This document shows, piece after piece, positions 8,305-16,662 of a DNA stretch of 64,000 nucleotides. The position numbers and the translations under genes were made by a program. Origin of the DNA: an uncultured Isosphaeraceae bacterium (GTDB lineage Bacteria > Planctomycetota > Planctomycetia > Isosphaerales > Isosphaeraceae). Numbering within the stretch: position 1 is the first letter of the stretch; each line of letters begins with the position of its first letter. The notes beneath the pieces were generated by a model. The model saw nothing but the letters and a program-made list of their open reading frames with translations. It made no database searches and was not told the origin of the DNA. Where the stretch lies: positions 296,197-360,196 of the forward strand of contig CAMFLR010000002.1 in assembly GCA_945957605.1 (NCBI GenBank). Reading direction: 5' to 3'.

Positions 8305-10163
8305 TGACTGCGTCCGGCACTCATTTCGTGTCCGGCCCGCAGGCCCTGGCGGATTTCCGCCAGGGCCTGACTGGCCAATACGCCATGCGCTTACTTGAAG
8401 AGGCGAACGGCCGCGTCCTGATCACGCTGCCCGTCGGCGTGGGCAAGACGCGATTCATGCTGAGTATCATTCGCCAAGTACGCGCCGGCGGCTCGCCCTA
8501 CGACCTGGTGATCGTCCTGGTTCCTCGGCGCGATCTTCTCCGGGAGATCGATTCGCAACTTCGACTTTCTCCCAGCAAACTCGTCCTTCATCCCAGACCG
8601 CAGAGGTCATGCGGTCCTTTGAACGATCAATGGCTCGAATTCGAGCGCAACGACTGCGGCGCCCTGGCGCGAGCCGAGCTCTGTTCGGTTTGCAGGCATC
8701 GCGCCGTGTGTCAATGGCTGACGCGATACACGCCGGAGAGGATGGCGCGAACCCGGCTTATTCTCGCCACTCAGCAGCACCTGGTAAACGATCCGAACTT
8801 CATCGCCAGAGTGCAGCAGCTCGCGGGAGCCCGACGGCCGCTTGTGTTGCTCGACGAGTCGGACTTGCTGATCCGCCCCAGTCGACGCGTGCTCAGTCAC
8901 ACGGCTCTTACGCAGTTTATCGAGGCACAGGAACTGACCCTGGCTGAGACCGCACGGCCGACACCGGCTCAGGAACGCTGGCTTGAACTCTCACGACAAA
9001 TCGCGACGGCCGACACCCCAGCACTGCAGACCTGTGACCTCACGTCCCCTGCGGTGACCAACGTTTGGGCGCGTCAGGTTCAAACCGTAGGCCGCAGACT
9101 CTTTGGCGGCGCGTTTCGTTTCGCTGCTTATGACCTGATCAGCCTGAGCCGATCGCACGTCCTCAGCCGCGAAAAAACGATGAGCGGCGACATCGAGTGC
9201 GCCAATCCGCCGCAGCTCGGCGATGCGTTCATCGTCTTTTCCGGTACGGTTGCTCGCGGACTCGCGCGTTTTCGTTTGGACCCCAATGACAGCGCGTCCG
9301 CGTTGCTGTCGCCGTTTCAGCACCATTCCTTTGAGCATCCTGGCACGCGATGGTTCAACATTCGATCTTTCGCTGCGTCTCACAACAACTGGCCAGGAAA
9401 CCGCACCGTGATTCTCGACTTCTTTGCCGAGAAGATCGCGCGGAACATCCGGGCGGGCCGGCGGACGCTGCTCGTCGCGAAAAAGCGCTTTGTCGCCGAC
9501 TGCGCGAACTACCTGAACAGCAGGTTGCTGCAGTTGGGCGTCGAAGACGTGCATTTCGTTACGAGCGACTGGCGTCGGGCAAATCTGCGCGACCCTGGGA
9601 CGTTGCCGATCGTCAACTACGGCATTTCCGGCGTCAACCTCTTCGAGGACTTCGACTGCGTTTATTGCCTGACCGGTTATTACGTCCCGGCGGCCGTGAT
9701 TTCTGACGCCGTGCAGGACCTCGTGCCCTCGAATCACCGGGTATCGCTCGACATCGAGATTCAATCCGAGCCCACGCGGCGAATTGTCAGAGTCGATTCG
9801 CCTGATGCAGTCGATACGCGGCTTCCTCAACTCGCGAACTGGGTCCTGGAACAAAAGGAAGCCGACGTCGTGATCCAAGCGGTAGGACGCGTGCGGCCGT
9901 TCACGCGGCCCCGCGAGGTGATCACTTTCCACTACGGCTGCTTGCCAAACGTACGGTACACGCTTGAGTTCGAGACCCTTCGACAGGCGCGAAGCCACTT
10001 CGGCATCGCCACACGTCGCGTCACCGATTTTGAACTGAGGGCCCGTGAAATTAAACGACTGAAGCAGCGCGCCCTCACGAACGAAGTAATCGCTCGGCTG
10101 ATGGGCGTGAGCGTGAGGACGGTGCGCAGGCATCTCCGCAAGGCACGTGGTCAAAGAGATTAG
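8304..10163 (+). CDS. Superfamily 2 helicase, XPD/DinG-like, with Cys cluster and C-terminal HTH
   Basis: A 619-residue ATPase/helicase. Walker A is TLPVGVGKTR (residues about 41-50) and motif Ia is VLVPRRDLL. Walker B/DEAH-type is LVLLDESD (about 180-187) and motif VI is QAVGRVRPF near the C-terminal third. Between motifs Ia and II a cysteine cluster, C118-x8-C127-x2-C130-x5-C136, sits where XPD/DinG helicases carry a 4Fe-4S cluster. The last 35 residues (LTNEVIARLMGVSVRTVRRH) form a helix-turn-helix, an unusual fusion. It overlaps the upstream gene by 1 nt and is followed by an iteron-like region and a DNA polymerase. Its likely role is duplex unwinding during replication of the element; the FeS cluster is inferred from Cys spacing. 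Confidence 0.78.
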   Translation: MTASGTHFVSGPQALADFRQGLTGQYAMRLLEEANGRVLITLPVGVGKTRFMLSIIRQVRAGGSPYDLVIVLVPRRDLLREIDSQLRLSPSKLVLHPRPQRSCGPLNDQWLEFERNDCGALARAELCSVCRHRAVCQWLTRYTPERMARTRLILATQQHLVNDPNFIARVQQLAGARRPLVLLDESDLLIRPSRRVLSHTALTQFIEAQELTLAETARPTPAQERWLELSRQIATADTPALQTCDLTSPAVTNVWARQVQTVGRRLFGGAFRFAAYDLISLSRSHVLSREKTMSGDIECANPPQLGDAFIVFSGTVARGLARFRLDPNDSASALLSPFQHHSFEHPGTRWFNIRSFAASHNNWPGNRTVILDFFAEKIARNIRAGRRTLLVAKKRFVADCANYLNSRLLQLGVEDVHFVTSDWRRANLRDPGTLPIVNYGISGVNLFEDFDCVYCLTGYYVPAAVISDAVQDLVPSNHRVSLDIEIQSEPTRRIVRVDSPDAVDTRLPQLANWVLEQKEADVVIQAVGRVRPFTRPREVITFHYGCLPNVRYTLEFETLRQARSHFGIATRRVTDFELRAREIKRLKQRALTNEVIARLMGVSVRTVRRHLRKARGQRD

Positions 10164-10173
10164 CCACTACAGA

Positions 10174-10237
10174 GCGGACACGACGTAAGCGGACACGACG
10201 TATTTAAGAAGATACTTCTTATATGTTTCGTGTCCGC
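10174..10237. repeat. Iteron-like repeats and palindrome upstream of the DNA polymerase gene
   Basis: Two direct copies of GCGGACACGACGTA (10174-10187 and 10189-10202) are spaced at 15 bp. A palindrome follows (TAAGAAG at 10205-10211, spacer ATA, CTTCTTA at 10215-10221). An inverted copy, TCGTGTCCGC (10228-10237), closes the array. The block starts 11 bp after the helicase stop codon and ends 136 bp before the polymerase ATG. It could be a replication origin, an operator autoregulating the polymerase, or a structured leader. Confidence 0.7.
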
Positions 10238-10373
10238 CTCTCATCAGCCAATTTCAGTGCGGTGGGCGGCCCGCTGCGCCCGGACTGCCCCTGCGCTCAC
10301 CTGCACGCGGGATTTCCATGATCCGGCCTGCTCAACCTCAATCCGCGCAATCAAGCCAATCGTGGAGTCGCTT

Positions 10374-12392
10374 ATGATCCTACCCTACGACCTCGCCCAG
10401 TACGCGCAGCGGGTAACAACGATCGATGACGAAGATTCCGCCTTTCATTTGGTCGACATCGCCGCCCAGATGGAATTGAGCTGCGTGGGGGTCGCGGTCA
10501 TTTATCAAACCAGTCGGCCCGCAGTGGCAACGACTGGCGGCCGAACGTGGAGCGACCCACGCTCGATCAGGCCGCTGTTCATGGTGCTGTCGCTCGACCC
10601 TGGCAGCTGCGGCGACGTCTCCGAGGTCTGCACGTTTGTCGTGGACTTGAACAACGCCGATGTCCGCACGTTGCTAGCGGATGTCTTGCGGCAGCCTGTG
10701 CCGTTCGTTGGGCACGACCTCAAGCAGACGTTTTTCTGTCTCTGGGCCCTCGGGCTCCCTGTTCCCAGGATTGTCTGGGATACATGGACTGCGGAACGCG
10801 CCTTTAGCCTCGGCAAGCACCATGCGCGCTATATCGACAAGCAAACCGACGATCACCGTCGTCAGGCCCAGAACAGGAACCGAGTCGAGTTCGAGATCGA
10901 CCGTGAATGCAGCCTCCCCCAAACGTGCGAGCGCTACGACACGCCAGTTCCTGGACAAGCGGTTCGAGCCCTGCTCGCCGGAAAGCTGGCAGACCGGGGC
11001 AACGGCTTTTGGGGTAGCCGCGACCAGCTCGCCGCGGCGGTCGCGCGTGCAGAGATTGCCGCCAAACTGTACCCGCTCGAAGTCGTGAAAGCGCTCGAGC
11101 TCAATGCCCTCGACCATTTGAAAGCCGTGGAGATGCCCTGGACGATCACAAACGCGGAGTTCACCTGGACCGGAGTGCGTGTCGACGCCGAGTTATGCCG
11201 CAGCGTGCATGCCGCATGCGCACGCCACACGCGAACTTTGGATTCAAGGCTTCGTGAACGCGGCATTTCGAATGTCGACGGCGGTCCCCAATTGGCGAAC
11301 TTCTTCCGTTCGATCGGGCTGCTGGATTCCTTTCCCGATCGAAGCAATCAAAGCTTCGACGACGCCTTTCTCGACCAGAACGAGCATCACGACCCGGCGC
11401 TCGCCGATATACGCGAACTGCGCCGAGTGAGACGGCTGCGCTCAGACAAACTGTTGAGCGGCGAGCTTGTCGGGGCGGATGGACGTGTCCATCCTGACCA
11501 TCGTCAATTTGGCGCAGAGTCGGGACGCAACTCGATGCGCGACCCCAATATCGGTGGGATCGGCCGAATGCTTCGCCCCCTCGTGGTACCAGAAGACCCC
11601 GCCCTCTTCGCGATCGGCGAAGTCGATCTGTGCCAGATCGAAGTTCTGGTTGCTGCAGGGGAAACCGGCGATCCCGAACTGGTGCGGATGGTAAATGCAG
11701 GCGACGTCTATACCGCGATGGCCCGGACGTATTATCGCGAGCGACTCAGCGTGGAGGATCTCGCACTGACCGATGACGATTTCAAACGACGGTATCGGGG
11801 AGATCGCGAACGCATGAAAGTGTTTACACTTTCGATCATCTACAACGTCACGGCCAGTACGCTGGCGAGTCAGTTATCGATCTCGGTCCACCAAGCGGAG
11901 CGCGAGCGTCTGGCATTTTTGGGGATGTTTCCGACCCTGGCCACGACCCTGCATGAGTTTTCAGAGTTCGGCGCGATTCGCGGGTACGCGCAGATTTGCA
12001 CCGGCTTGCGCCGGTATCGCGGGGCGAGCGGCGAGTTGTCGCAATGGGAAAAGAACTGGATGCGAAACACACCGATCCAGGGCTCGGCCTGCGCACTTTT
12101 CAAGATCGCCGGCAATCGGTTGCGTGAGCGGTACCGACCTTACGGCGCGAAGCTGATCATTCCCCTGCACGATGCTTACGTTTTCGAGTGTCCCCTGACC
12201 TCGCTCGAAGAAGTCGCGAGGGTCACGAGCGAAGTCATGACAGGCGTTGTGGGGGAGTACTATCCCGCATTGACGCCACGCGTCGATGTCAACATCAGCC
12301 ACCCGCACTGCTGGAACAAAGATCACAAGATCGAGCCGCTCACGCGCTGGATTGACGACCCAAGGCACGCTCGCGCATACATGCGATCCTGA
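10374..12392 (+). CDS. Family-A DNA polymerase (element-encoded) with DnaQ-like exonuclease region
   Basis: A 672-residue protein from ATG 10374 (GGAG 8 bases upstream); an in-frame GTG at 10230 would add 48 residues. The N-terminal part resembles a 3'-5' exonuclease domain: ExoII-like VPFVGHDLKQTFF and DTWTAERAF. ExoI reads VDIAAQ rather than the usual DxE, so proofreading may be weak or lost. The polymerase core has motif A GEVDLCQIEVL (Asp about 418), motif B RERMKVFTLSIIYN (Lys about 482, Tyr about 490) and motif C IPLHDAYVFEC (His-Asp about 599-600). Motif C has Ala where Pol I has Glu. It lacks a 5' nuclease domain. A replicative polymerase of the island is the likely role. Confidence 0.88.
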   Translation: MILPYDLAQYAQRVTTIDDEDSAFHLVDIAAQMELSCVGVAVIYQTSRPAVATTGGRTWSDPRSIRPLFMVLSLDPGSCGDVSEVCTFVVDLNNADVRTLLADVLRQPVPFVGHDLKQTFFCLWALGLPVPRIVWDTWTAERAFSLGKHHARYIDKQTDDHRRQAQNRNRVEFEIDRECSLPQTCERYDTPVPGQAVRALLAGKLADRGNGFWGSRDQLAAAVARAEIAAKLYPLEVVKALELNALDHLKAVEMPWTITNAEFTWTGVRVDAELCRSVHAACARHTRTLDSRLRERGISNVDGGPQLANFFRSIGLLDSFPDRSNQSFDDAFLDQNEHHDPALADIRELRRVRRLRSDKLLSGELVGADGRVHPDHRQFGAESGRNSMRDPNIGGIGRMLRPLVVPEDPALFAIGEVDLCQIEVLVAAGETGDPELVRMVNAGDVYTAMARTYYRERLSVEDLALTDDDFKRRYRGDRERMKVFTLSIIYNVTASTLASQLSISVHQAERERLAFLGMFPTLATTLHEFSEFGAIRGYAQICTGLRRYRGASGELSQWEKNWMRNTPIQGSACALFKIAGNRLRERYRPYGAKLIIPLHDAYVFECPLTSLEEVARVTSEVMTGVVGEYYPALTPRVDVNISHPHCWNKDHKIEPLTRWIDDPRHARAYMRS

Positions 12393-12589
12393 AGCCGGTT
12401 CGTGACGCTATGGGGAAGCGAGACAAGCGAACGAGCAGCCGATTCTTGCTTTGGCTTTTGAAATTCGTAGGATTCGCGTCAATTACTTGAGTGACACTCT
12501 GTCTCTTACAGAATCTGGCGAGAGAAAAACACAAGGTGTTTTCGTGGCGGGCCGAGTCTGAAGAATTATCGATCATTGCCTCTGCATGA

Positions 12590-12760
12590 CTATACATTAT
12601 AGCTTATTTACTTTTATTTGGAACATGGGCAAGAAATAACAGCGTTAATCTCGTCAAAAGAGCTGATACCGCTTGCCATGCAGCTAAATAAAACGCGTAA
12701 ACGCGCCATATACCAATGGGTCCATGTGATAGCTCTCGGTTTTGAGCCGAGGGCTTTTTT
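12590..12760 (+). ncRNA. Possible small RNA ending in an intrinsic terminator
   Basis: The 390-bp space after the polymerase (12393-12784) has no supported gene but ends in a good intrinsic terminator, AGCTCTCGG (12731-12739), loop TTTTGAG, CCGAGGGCT (12747-12755), then a T-run. The polymerase stop is 340 bp upstream and the next gene starts 25 bp downstream, so the terminator either ends a long 3' UTR or closes an independent short transcript. The 5' limit given is a guess near an AT-rich stretch (TATACATTATAG). No known RNA family was recognised. Confidence 0.28.
12731..12760 (+). terminator. Intrinsic terminator
   Basis: A 9-bp stem with one G-U pair (AGCTCTCGG / CCGAGGGCT), a 7-nt loop TTTTGAG, and a run of six T from the end of the stem. 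It lies just before the DUF1257 gene, so it probably separates the polymerase transcript, or a small RNA, from the DUF1257-DUF2997-AAA operon. Confidence 0.75.
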
Positions 12761-12784
12761 GTTTCATGCAAGAGGAGGTCGACG

Positions 12785-13153
12785 ATGTCGCACATCGTCC
12801 AGATCAGGACTGAGATTCGCGACGAGATCGCGGTTCAGGCCGCTTGTCGGCGGCTTGAACTGCCCCCACCCAGAAATGGATCGGTCAGACTGTTTCAGGA
12901 AGAGGCGTCAGGGATCTTGGTCGAATTACCCGACTGGCTTTATCCCGTCGTGGTCGACCTCGCGAGCGGAGGCATGAAGTATGACAACTACGAGGGACGC
13001 TGGGGCGATCCCAAACAGATCGGCCGGTTTCTCCAGGCTTATGCGCTCGAGAAGGCAACCATCGAGGCGTGCAAACGTGGTCACGTCGTTCGAGAGCAGT
13101 CGCTTGCTGACGGAAAGATCAAACTCGTGATCGGCGTTGGAGGTGTCGCATGA
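12785..13153 (+). CDS. DUF1257 (Ycf35-like) protein
   Basis: A 122-residue protein starting MSHIVQIRTEIRDEIAVQAA, with PDWLYPVVVDLASGGMKYDN and YEGRWGDPKQIGRFLQAYAL. This is the characteristic DUF1257 pattern, the family of plastid/cyanobacterial Ycf35. AAGAGGAGG lies upstream of the ATG. The last 4 bases overlap the DUF2997 start (ATGA), and a Ycf46-like AAA ATPase follows. The same trio is known in cyanobacteria and planctomycetes, though its biochemical role is not established. Co-occurrence here with replication genes suggests a DNA- or stress-related role on the element, which is inference. Confidence 0.85.
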   Translation: MSHIVQIRTEIRDEIAVQAACRRLELPPPRNGSVRLFQEEASGILVELPDWLYPVVVDLASGGMKYDNYEGRWGDPKQIGRFLQAYALEKATIEACKRGHVVREQSLADGKIKLVIGVGGVA

Positions 13154-13341
13154 AGATCATCGAGATCATCGTTGATCGTGACGGCCACACCACGGTCGAG
13201 ACCAAGGGCTTCACCGGCTCTGAGTGTCGTCAGGCCAGTCGGTTCGTTGAAGAGGCGCTCGGCGTCATCACCAGCGATCGTGCCACGGCCGAAGCATTTC
13301 AGCTCGAGAACACGCCCAACAGGATCGACCAGCGCGGTTGA
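13150..13341 (+). CDS. DUF2997 small protein
   Basis: A 63-residue protein, MKIIEIIVDRDGHTTVETKG, followed by FTGSECRQASRFVEEALG. The basic pattern (short beta-hairpin, G-F-x-G-x-x-C, helix) is that of DUF2997 proteins that accompany DUF1257. Its start overlaps the DUF1257 stop by 4 nt, so the two are translationally coupled. The conserved Cys after FTGSE may bind metal or react; no function is known. The AAA ATPase gene begins 49 bp downstream. Confidence 0.82.
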   Translation: MKIIEIIVDRDGHTTVETKGFTGSECRQASRFVEEALGVITSDRATAEAFQLENTPNRIDQRG

Positions 13342-13390
13342 TTTTCACCCCTCGCCACTCTCCTTTTCCCTATCACGATCGGAGTCATCA

Positions 13391-14878
13391 ATGACGCTCG
13401 CCGAGCGTTTGGCGGAGTACGTCCGCGCCTGTTTTACCGGGCTCTGGATTCATTCGATCGAGCCCGACGATGCGGTTGCCGAAATTGCGGCTCTCTGCCG
13501 CAGCGAGCACTGGGCACTGGCCACCTGGGATATCGAACGTGGTCTGGGTCTCGTGGGCTCCGAAGCGGCAATTGTGCCTGGTGCCCCTGATCCGCTTGCC
13601 GCGATTCATGCGCTGGACGCGCTCGCGACGCCCGATGGAACATCATTGCTCGTATTGCGTAACTTTCATCGCTTTCTCGGCTCGGCAGAGATCGTTCAGG
13701 CGGTCGAGGCCCGCGTTGCACAGGGACGCAACGATCGCACATTTGTGGTCGTGCTTGCGCCTCTGGTGCAACTACCGGTCGAGCTCGAACGTCACTTCGC
13801 GGTGATCGAGCACGAACTGCCCACACGTCACGACCTTGCTCGCATTGCGCATGGCGTGGCGACTGAACCGGGTGAGCTGCCCGGTGAGCCCGAACTGGGT
13901 GCTGTGCTCGACGCCTCGGCGGGTCTCACTCGCATTGAGGCGGAAAATGCGTTCAGCCTGGCGCTCGTTCGTCACGGCAAGCTTCAGCCCGACGTGATCT
14001 GGGAACTCAAGGGGCAAGCACTCAAGGCATCAGGGCTGTTGACGCTTCATCGCGGAACGGAGCGGTTTGCCGATCTCGGCGGGCTTGCGGCTCTGCAGCA
14101 ATTTTGTACGCAGGCGCTTCGGCCTGGTCGTGCCGCAAACGTGCGGGCTCGTGGAGTGCTTCTGCTCGGTGTGCCCGGCACAGGCAAGAGCGCATTCGCC
14201 AAGGCGCTTGGGAATGAAACCGGGCGACCTACTCTCATTCTCGATATCGGCTCGCTCCTGGGTTCACTCGTGGGCGAGACCGAGCGGCGTGTACGCGACG
14301 CCTTGCGGACCCTCGATGCGATGGCGCCGTGCATCGTGTTCGTCGATGAACTCGAAAAGGCACTTGGAGGAGCGGCCAGTGGGTCGAATGGTGATTCGGG
14401 TGTTGGCACCCGGCTGTTTGGCACGCTGCTGTCGTGGCTCAACGATCACGAGTCTGACGTGTTCTTCGTGGGCACATCAAATGACGTGAGCAAGCTGCCC
14501 CCTGAGTTTGTTCGCGCCGAGCGGTTCGACGGAACGTTCTTTCTCGACCTTCCAGGTCAGCCTGAGAAAGAGTTGATCTGGCAGATCTATCTCGATCGCT
14601 TCGAGCTCAATCGTCAGCAAGCTCGGCCCGGTGATCGCGACTGGACCGGCGCAGAGATTCGCGCGTGCTGCCGGCTTGCTGCACTTCTGGGTGTGTCGCT
14701 GATCGATGCAGCCCAGCATGTGGTTCCTGTTGCAGTCACAGCCGGTGAATCGGTGGAACGATTGCGGCAGTGGGCGTCGGGACGTTGCCTCGACGCCAAT
14801 CGCACTGGTCTTTACTGCCGAAACACCAGCAGTGACAAACCGGGCCGCGAGGTTCATCGCGACCCATCCACCAATTAA
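13391..14878 (+). CDS. AAA-family ATPase, Ycf46-like
   Basis: A 495-residue protein from ATG 13391; an upstream in-frame extension overlaps DUF2997 and is rejected. Residues 1-220 form an N-terminal domain like that of Ycf46 (TWDIERGLGLVG, then LLVLRNFHRFL and a RHDLARIAHG region). The AAA module has Walker A GVPGTGKS (about 260-267), Walker B CIVFVDELEK (about 314-323), sensor 1 VGTSND (about 360-365) and an arginine-finger region RAERFD (about 375-380). Ycf46-like ATPases are hexameric-type AAA proteins whose partner is often Ycf35/DUF1257, encoded just upstream here. The likely role is an ATP-driven remodelling factor; the substrate is unknown. Confidence 0.85.
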   Translation: MTLAERLAEYVRACFTGLWIHSIEPDDAVAEIAALCRSEHWALATWDIERGLGLVGSEAAIVPGAPDPLAAIHALDALATPDGTSLLVLRNFHRFLGSAEIVQAVEARVAQGRNDRTFVVVLAPLVQLPVELERHFAVIEHELPTRHDLARIAHGVATEPGELPGEPELGAVLDASAGLTRIEAENAFSLALVRHGKLQPDVIWELKGQALKASGLLTLHRGTERFADLGGLAALQQFCTQALRPGRAANVRARGVLLLGVPGTGKSAFAKALGNETGRPTLILDIGSLLGSLVGETERRVRDALRTLDAMAPCIVFVDELEKALGGAASGSNGDSGVGTRLFGTLLSWLNDHESDVFFVGTSNDVSKLPPEFVRAERFDGTFFLDLPGQPEKELIWQIYLDRFELNRQQARPGDRDWTGAEIRACCRLAALLGVSLIDAAQHVVPVAVTAGESVERLRQWASGRCLDANRTGLYCRNTSSDKPGREVHRDPSTN

Positions 14879-14942
14879 TCACTCCCTCTCTTATACGCGG
14901 CCGACACTCAACTCGATTCCGTCATCACCTTGAGGCACCACC

Positions 14943-15902
14943 ATGAGCACCACCCTGCTCGATCCGGTCGAACATCACACCACATCCACCACACCAGCCA
15001 CGCGATTGCGCACCACCATGGCCGCCTGCCGCGTGTCGTTCACGTGGTTCGGCACTCAGAAAACCCTCACCCGCGAGCAGAAAGAGCGGGCCGCTGAAGC
15101 GTTCGATGCTGAAGGTACATCGCTCTCCGCGGGCAAGAAGCTCCTCGACACGACCCACCCGGCCTATCGCGTCGTCACCGCTATCCGAGGGAAGATCGAC
15201 ACCTTCTGGCGCTCGCTCACACTCCCCTTCCCTGAAGCCGGTGTCCGGCTCATTCGCCATGATCAGGTTCAGGATTTCGCGGCGACCATGGGCGATTTTC
15301 GGGTCGAGCTCGAAGAGGCGGTGGCTCAGCTTGATGCTCACTACGATGAGCTGAAACGAGCGGCGGCTCAGCGACTGGGCTCGCTCTACAATCGCGGCGA
15401 TTATCCCGAGACCCTTGTCGGACTGTTCGGTGTTGCCTGGGATTTCCCCAACGTCGAGCCGCCCGATTATCTCGTGCAGCTCTCCCCTGCCCTTTACGAG
15501 CAGGAACAGGCGCGTGTGGCGGCCCGGTTCGAGGAGGCGGTTCAGCTCGCTGAATCAACCTTCCTCGAAGAATTCGCCAAGCTGGTTTCGCACCTCTGCG
15601 AGCGGATTTCGGGTGAGGGTGCAGAGAACAAGATCTTCCGCGACTCGGCTGTGGGCAATCTCACCGAGTTCTTCGAGCGGTTCCGGTCGCTCAACGTGCG
15701 GTCGAATGCGCAGCTCGATTCGCTGGTTGCTCAGGCACAGCGAGCCGTGCGAGGTGTGGCACCTCAGGAGTTACGTGACAGCCAATCATTGCGTCAGAAC
15801 GTGGCAAGCGAACTGGCCCACGTTCAATCGTCGCTCGACGCTCTGATCGTCGACCGGCCGCGTCGCCGTATTTTGCGTCAAAGCCCTGGCGGAGCCACGT
15901 GA
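14943..15902 (+). CDS. Conserved-looking hypothetical protein, mainly alpha-helical
   Basis: A 319-residue protein with no membrane segment. After a Thr-rich leader (residues 1-25) it has CRVSFTWFGTQKTLTREQKE and later AVAQLDAHYDELKRAAAQRL, WDFPNVEPPDYLVQLSP and long helices through residue 300. The arrangement recalls DUF3150-type proteins found near AAA ATPases (CobS/MoxR-like) on phages and plasmids, but I cannot confirm that assignment. It lies 65 bp behind the Ycf46-like ATPase and overlaps the next gene by 1 nt (TGATG). A partner or substrate role for the ATPase is a reasonable guess. Confidence 0.65.
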   Translation: MSTTLLDPVEHHTTSTTPATRLRTTMAACRVSFTWFGTQKTLTREQKERAAEAFDAEGTSLSAGKKLLDTTHPAYRVVTAIRGKIDTFWRSLTLPFPEAGVRLIRHDQVQDFAATMGDFRVELEEAVAQLDAHYDELKRAAAQRLGSLYNRGDYPETLVGLFGVAWDFPNVEPPDYLVQLSPALYEQEQARVAARFEEAVQLAESTFLEEFAKLVSHLCERISGEGAENKIFRDSAVGNLTEFFERFRSLNVRSNAQLDSLVAQAQRAVRGVAPQELRDSQSLRQNVASELAHVQSSLDALIVDRPRRRILRQSPGGAT

Positions 15903-16150
15903 TGGAACTCGTCATTGGCAACGATGGGAGCATCAAGGCGATATACGACGAGGTCATCGATCTCCGATTACTCGGCGCGATTTCCTTGACCCGCGCAAGT
16001 CACGTCGAACCGGACGACTCAGGCAACTGGACCGCGGATTTGAGCCCGGTCGGTGGACCAACGCTCGGTCCTTTTACCCAGCGAAGTGAAGCCCTTTGGG
16101 CCGAGCTGCGCTGGCTCGAACTAAACTGGCTACCGCGCAACAGACCGTAA
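15902..16150 (+). CDS. Small hypothetical protein translationally coupled to the upstream gene
   Basis: An 82-residue protein from ATG 15902, whose first base is the last base of the preceding stop codon; GTG 15899 is also in frame. The sequence MELVIGNDGSIKAIYDEVID is followed by RASHVEPDDSGNWTADLSPV and a C-terminal aromatic helix, LWAELRWLELNWLPRN. It is soluble, acidic and compact. It looks like a recurrent small planctomycete protein, but I know no function for it. A strong hairpin follows. Confidence 0.65.
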   Translation: MELVIGNDGSIKAIYDEVIDLRLLGAISLTRASHVEPDDSGNWTADLSPVGGPTLGPFTQRSEALWAELRWLELNWLPRNRP

Positions 16151-16176
16151 CAAAATCGCAACCGTTGCGAATTCGA

Positions 16177-16215
16177 CGCCGCCGATTGAGGAGCCCATCT
16201 CCTCGCTCGGCGGCG
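16177..16215 (+). terminator. Two-part strong hairpin after the coupled gene pair
   Basis: The outer stem is CGCCGCCGA (16177-16185) with TCGGCGGCG (16207-16215). The inner stem is GAGGAG (16188-16193) with CTCCTC (16199-16204) around a 5-nt loop. TTTCTCGTTT follows. It starts 26 bp after a stop codon, as expected for a terminator. Confidence 0.6.
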
Positions 16216-16298
16216 TTTCTCGTTTCAGGAGAAACACCCTTGAATAGCCTTCTCCAGTCCCAGCGGATCGCAGCCATTTTGAAGCCACGCCCGCCGCG

Positions 16299-16418
16299 GT
16301 GTGTCCCCATTGTGGCGCTGCTGTGAATCACCCCGGCCGGACGCGCGAAGGCGAGGTCATTCTCGCCGAGTGCGTTCGCTGCGACGTCTATTTCGATCCT
16401 CGCCACGACACGCGATAA
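16299..16418 (+). CDS. Tiny zinc-ribbon protein
   Basis: A 39-codon frame starting at GTG 16299. It reads VCPHCGAAVNHPGRTREG, then EVILAECVRCDVYFDPRH, and stops at TAA 16416. Two CxxC knuckles (CPHC and CVRC) separated by 19 residues form a typical treble-clef/zinc-ribbon micro-domain. The frame is open upstream only to a stop at 16245, with no ATG, so the exact start is uncertain. A diverged second copy of the same DNA lies at about 16720-16850 (see 16663-16899). Role unknown; such ribbons often bind nucleic acid. Confidence 0.45.
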   Translation: MCPHCGAAVNHPGRTREGEVILAECVRCDVYFDPRHDTR

Positions 16419-16662
16419 GCGTGACCGAGATGATCGTAGTAGACTCGCCGCCTTTGTGACTGAAATGGTCACACAGGGCCGGTCGGTGTCAGTCAAGCAA
16501 CGTAAAACGGCTGTTAGTGATTCAGGCACACACGCGAGGGTTATGTCTTGTATTGTGATTACCCCAATACACGCCCAAGCGGGGATTGAGCCACGCACGG
16601 GCTAGTGTGGTGATTTCCACCACAGTAGACGTCAGCGGCAACCATAGACGAAATGTCCATGG

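Noticed and set aside
8991-10154. 387-residue minus-strand open frame inside the helicase gene
   Set aside because: It lies opposite helicase motif VI and the HTH and has no family features of its own. It is a shadow of a GC-rich gene.
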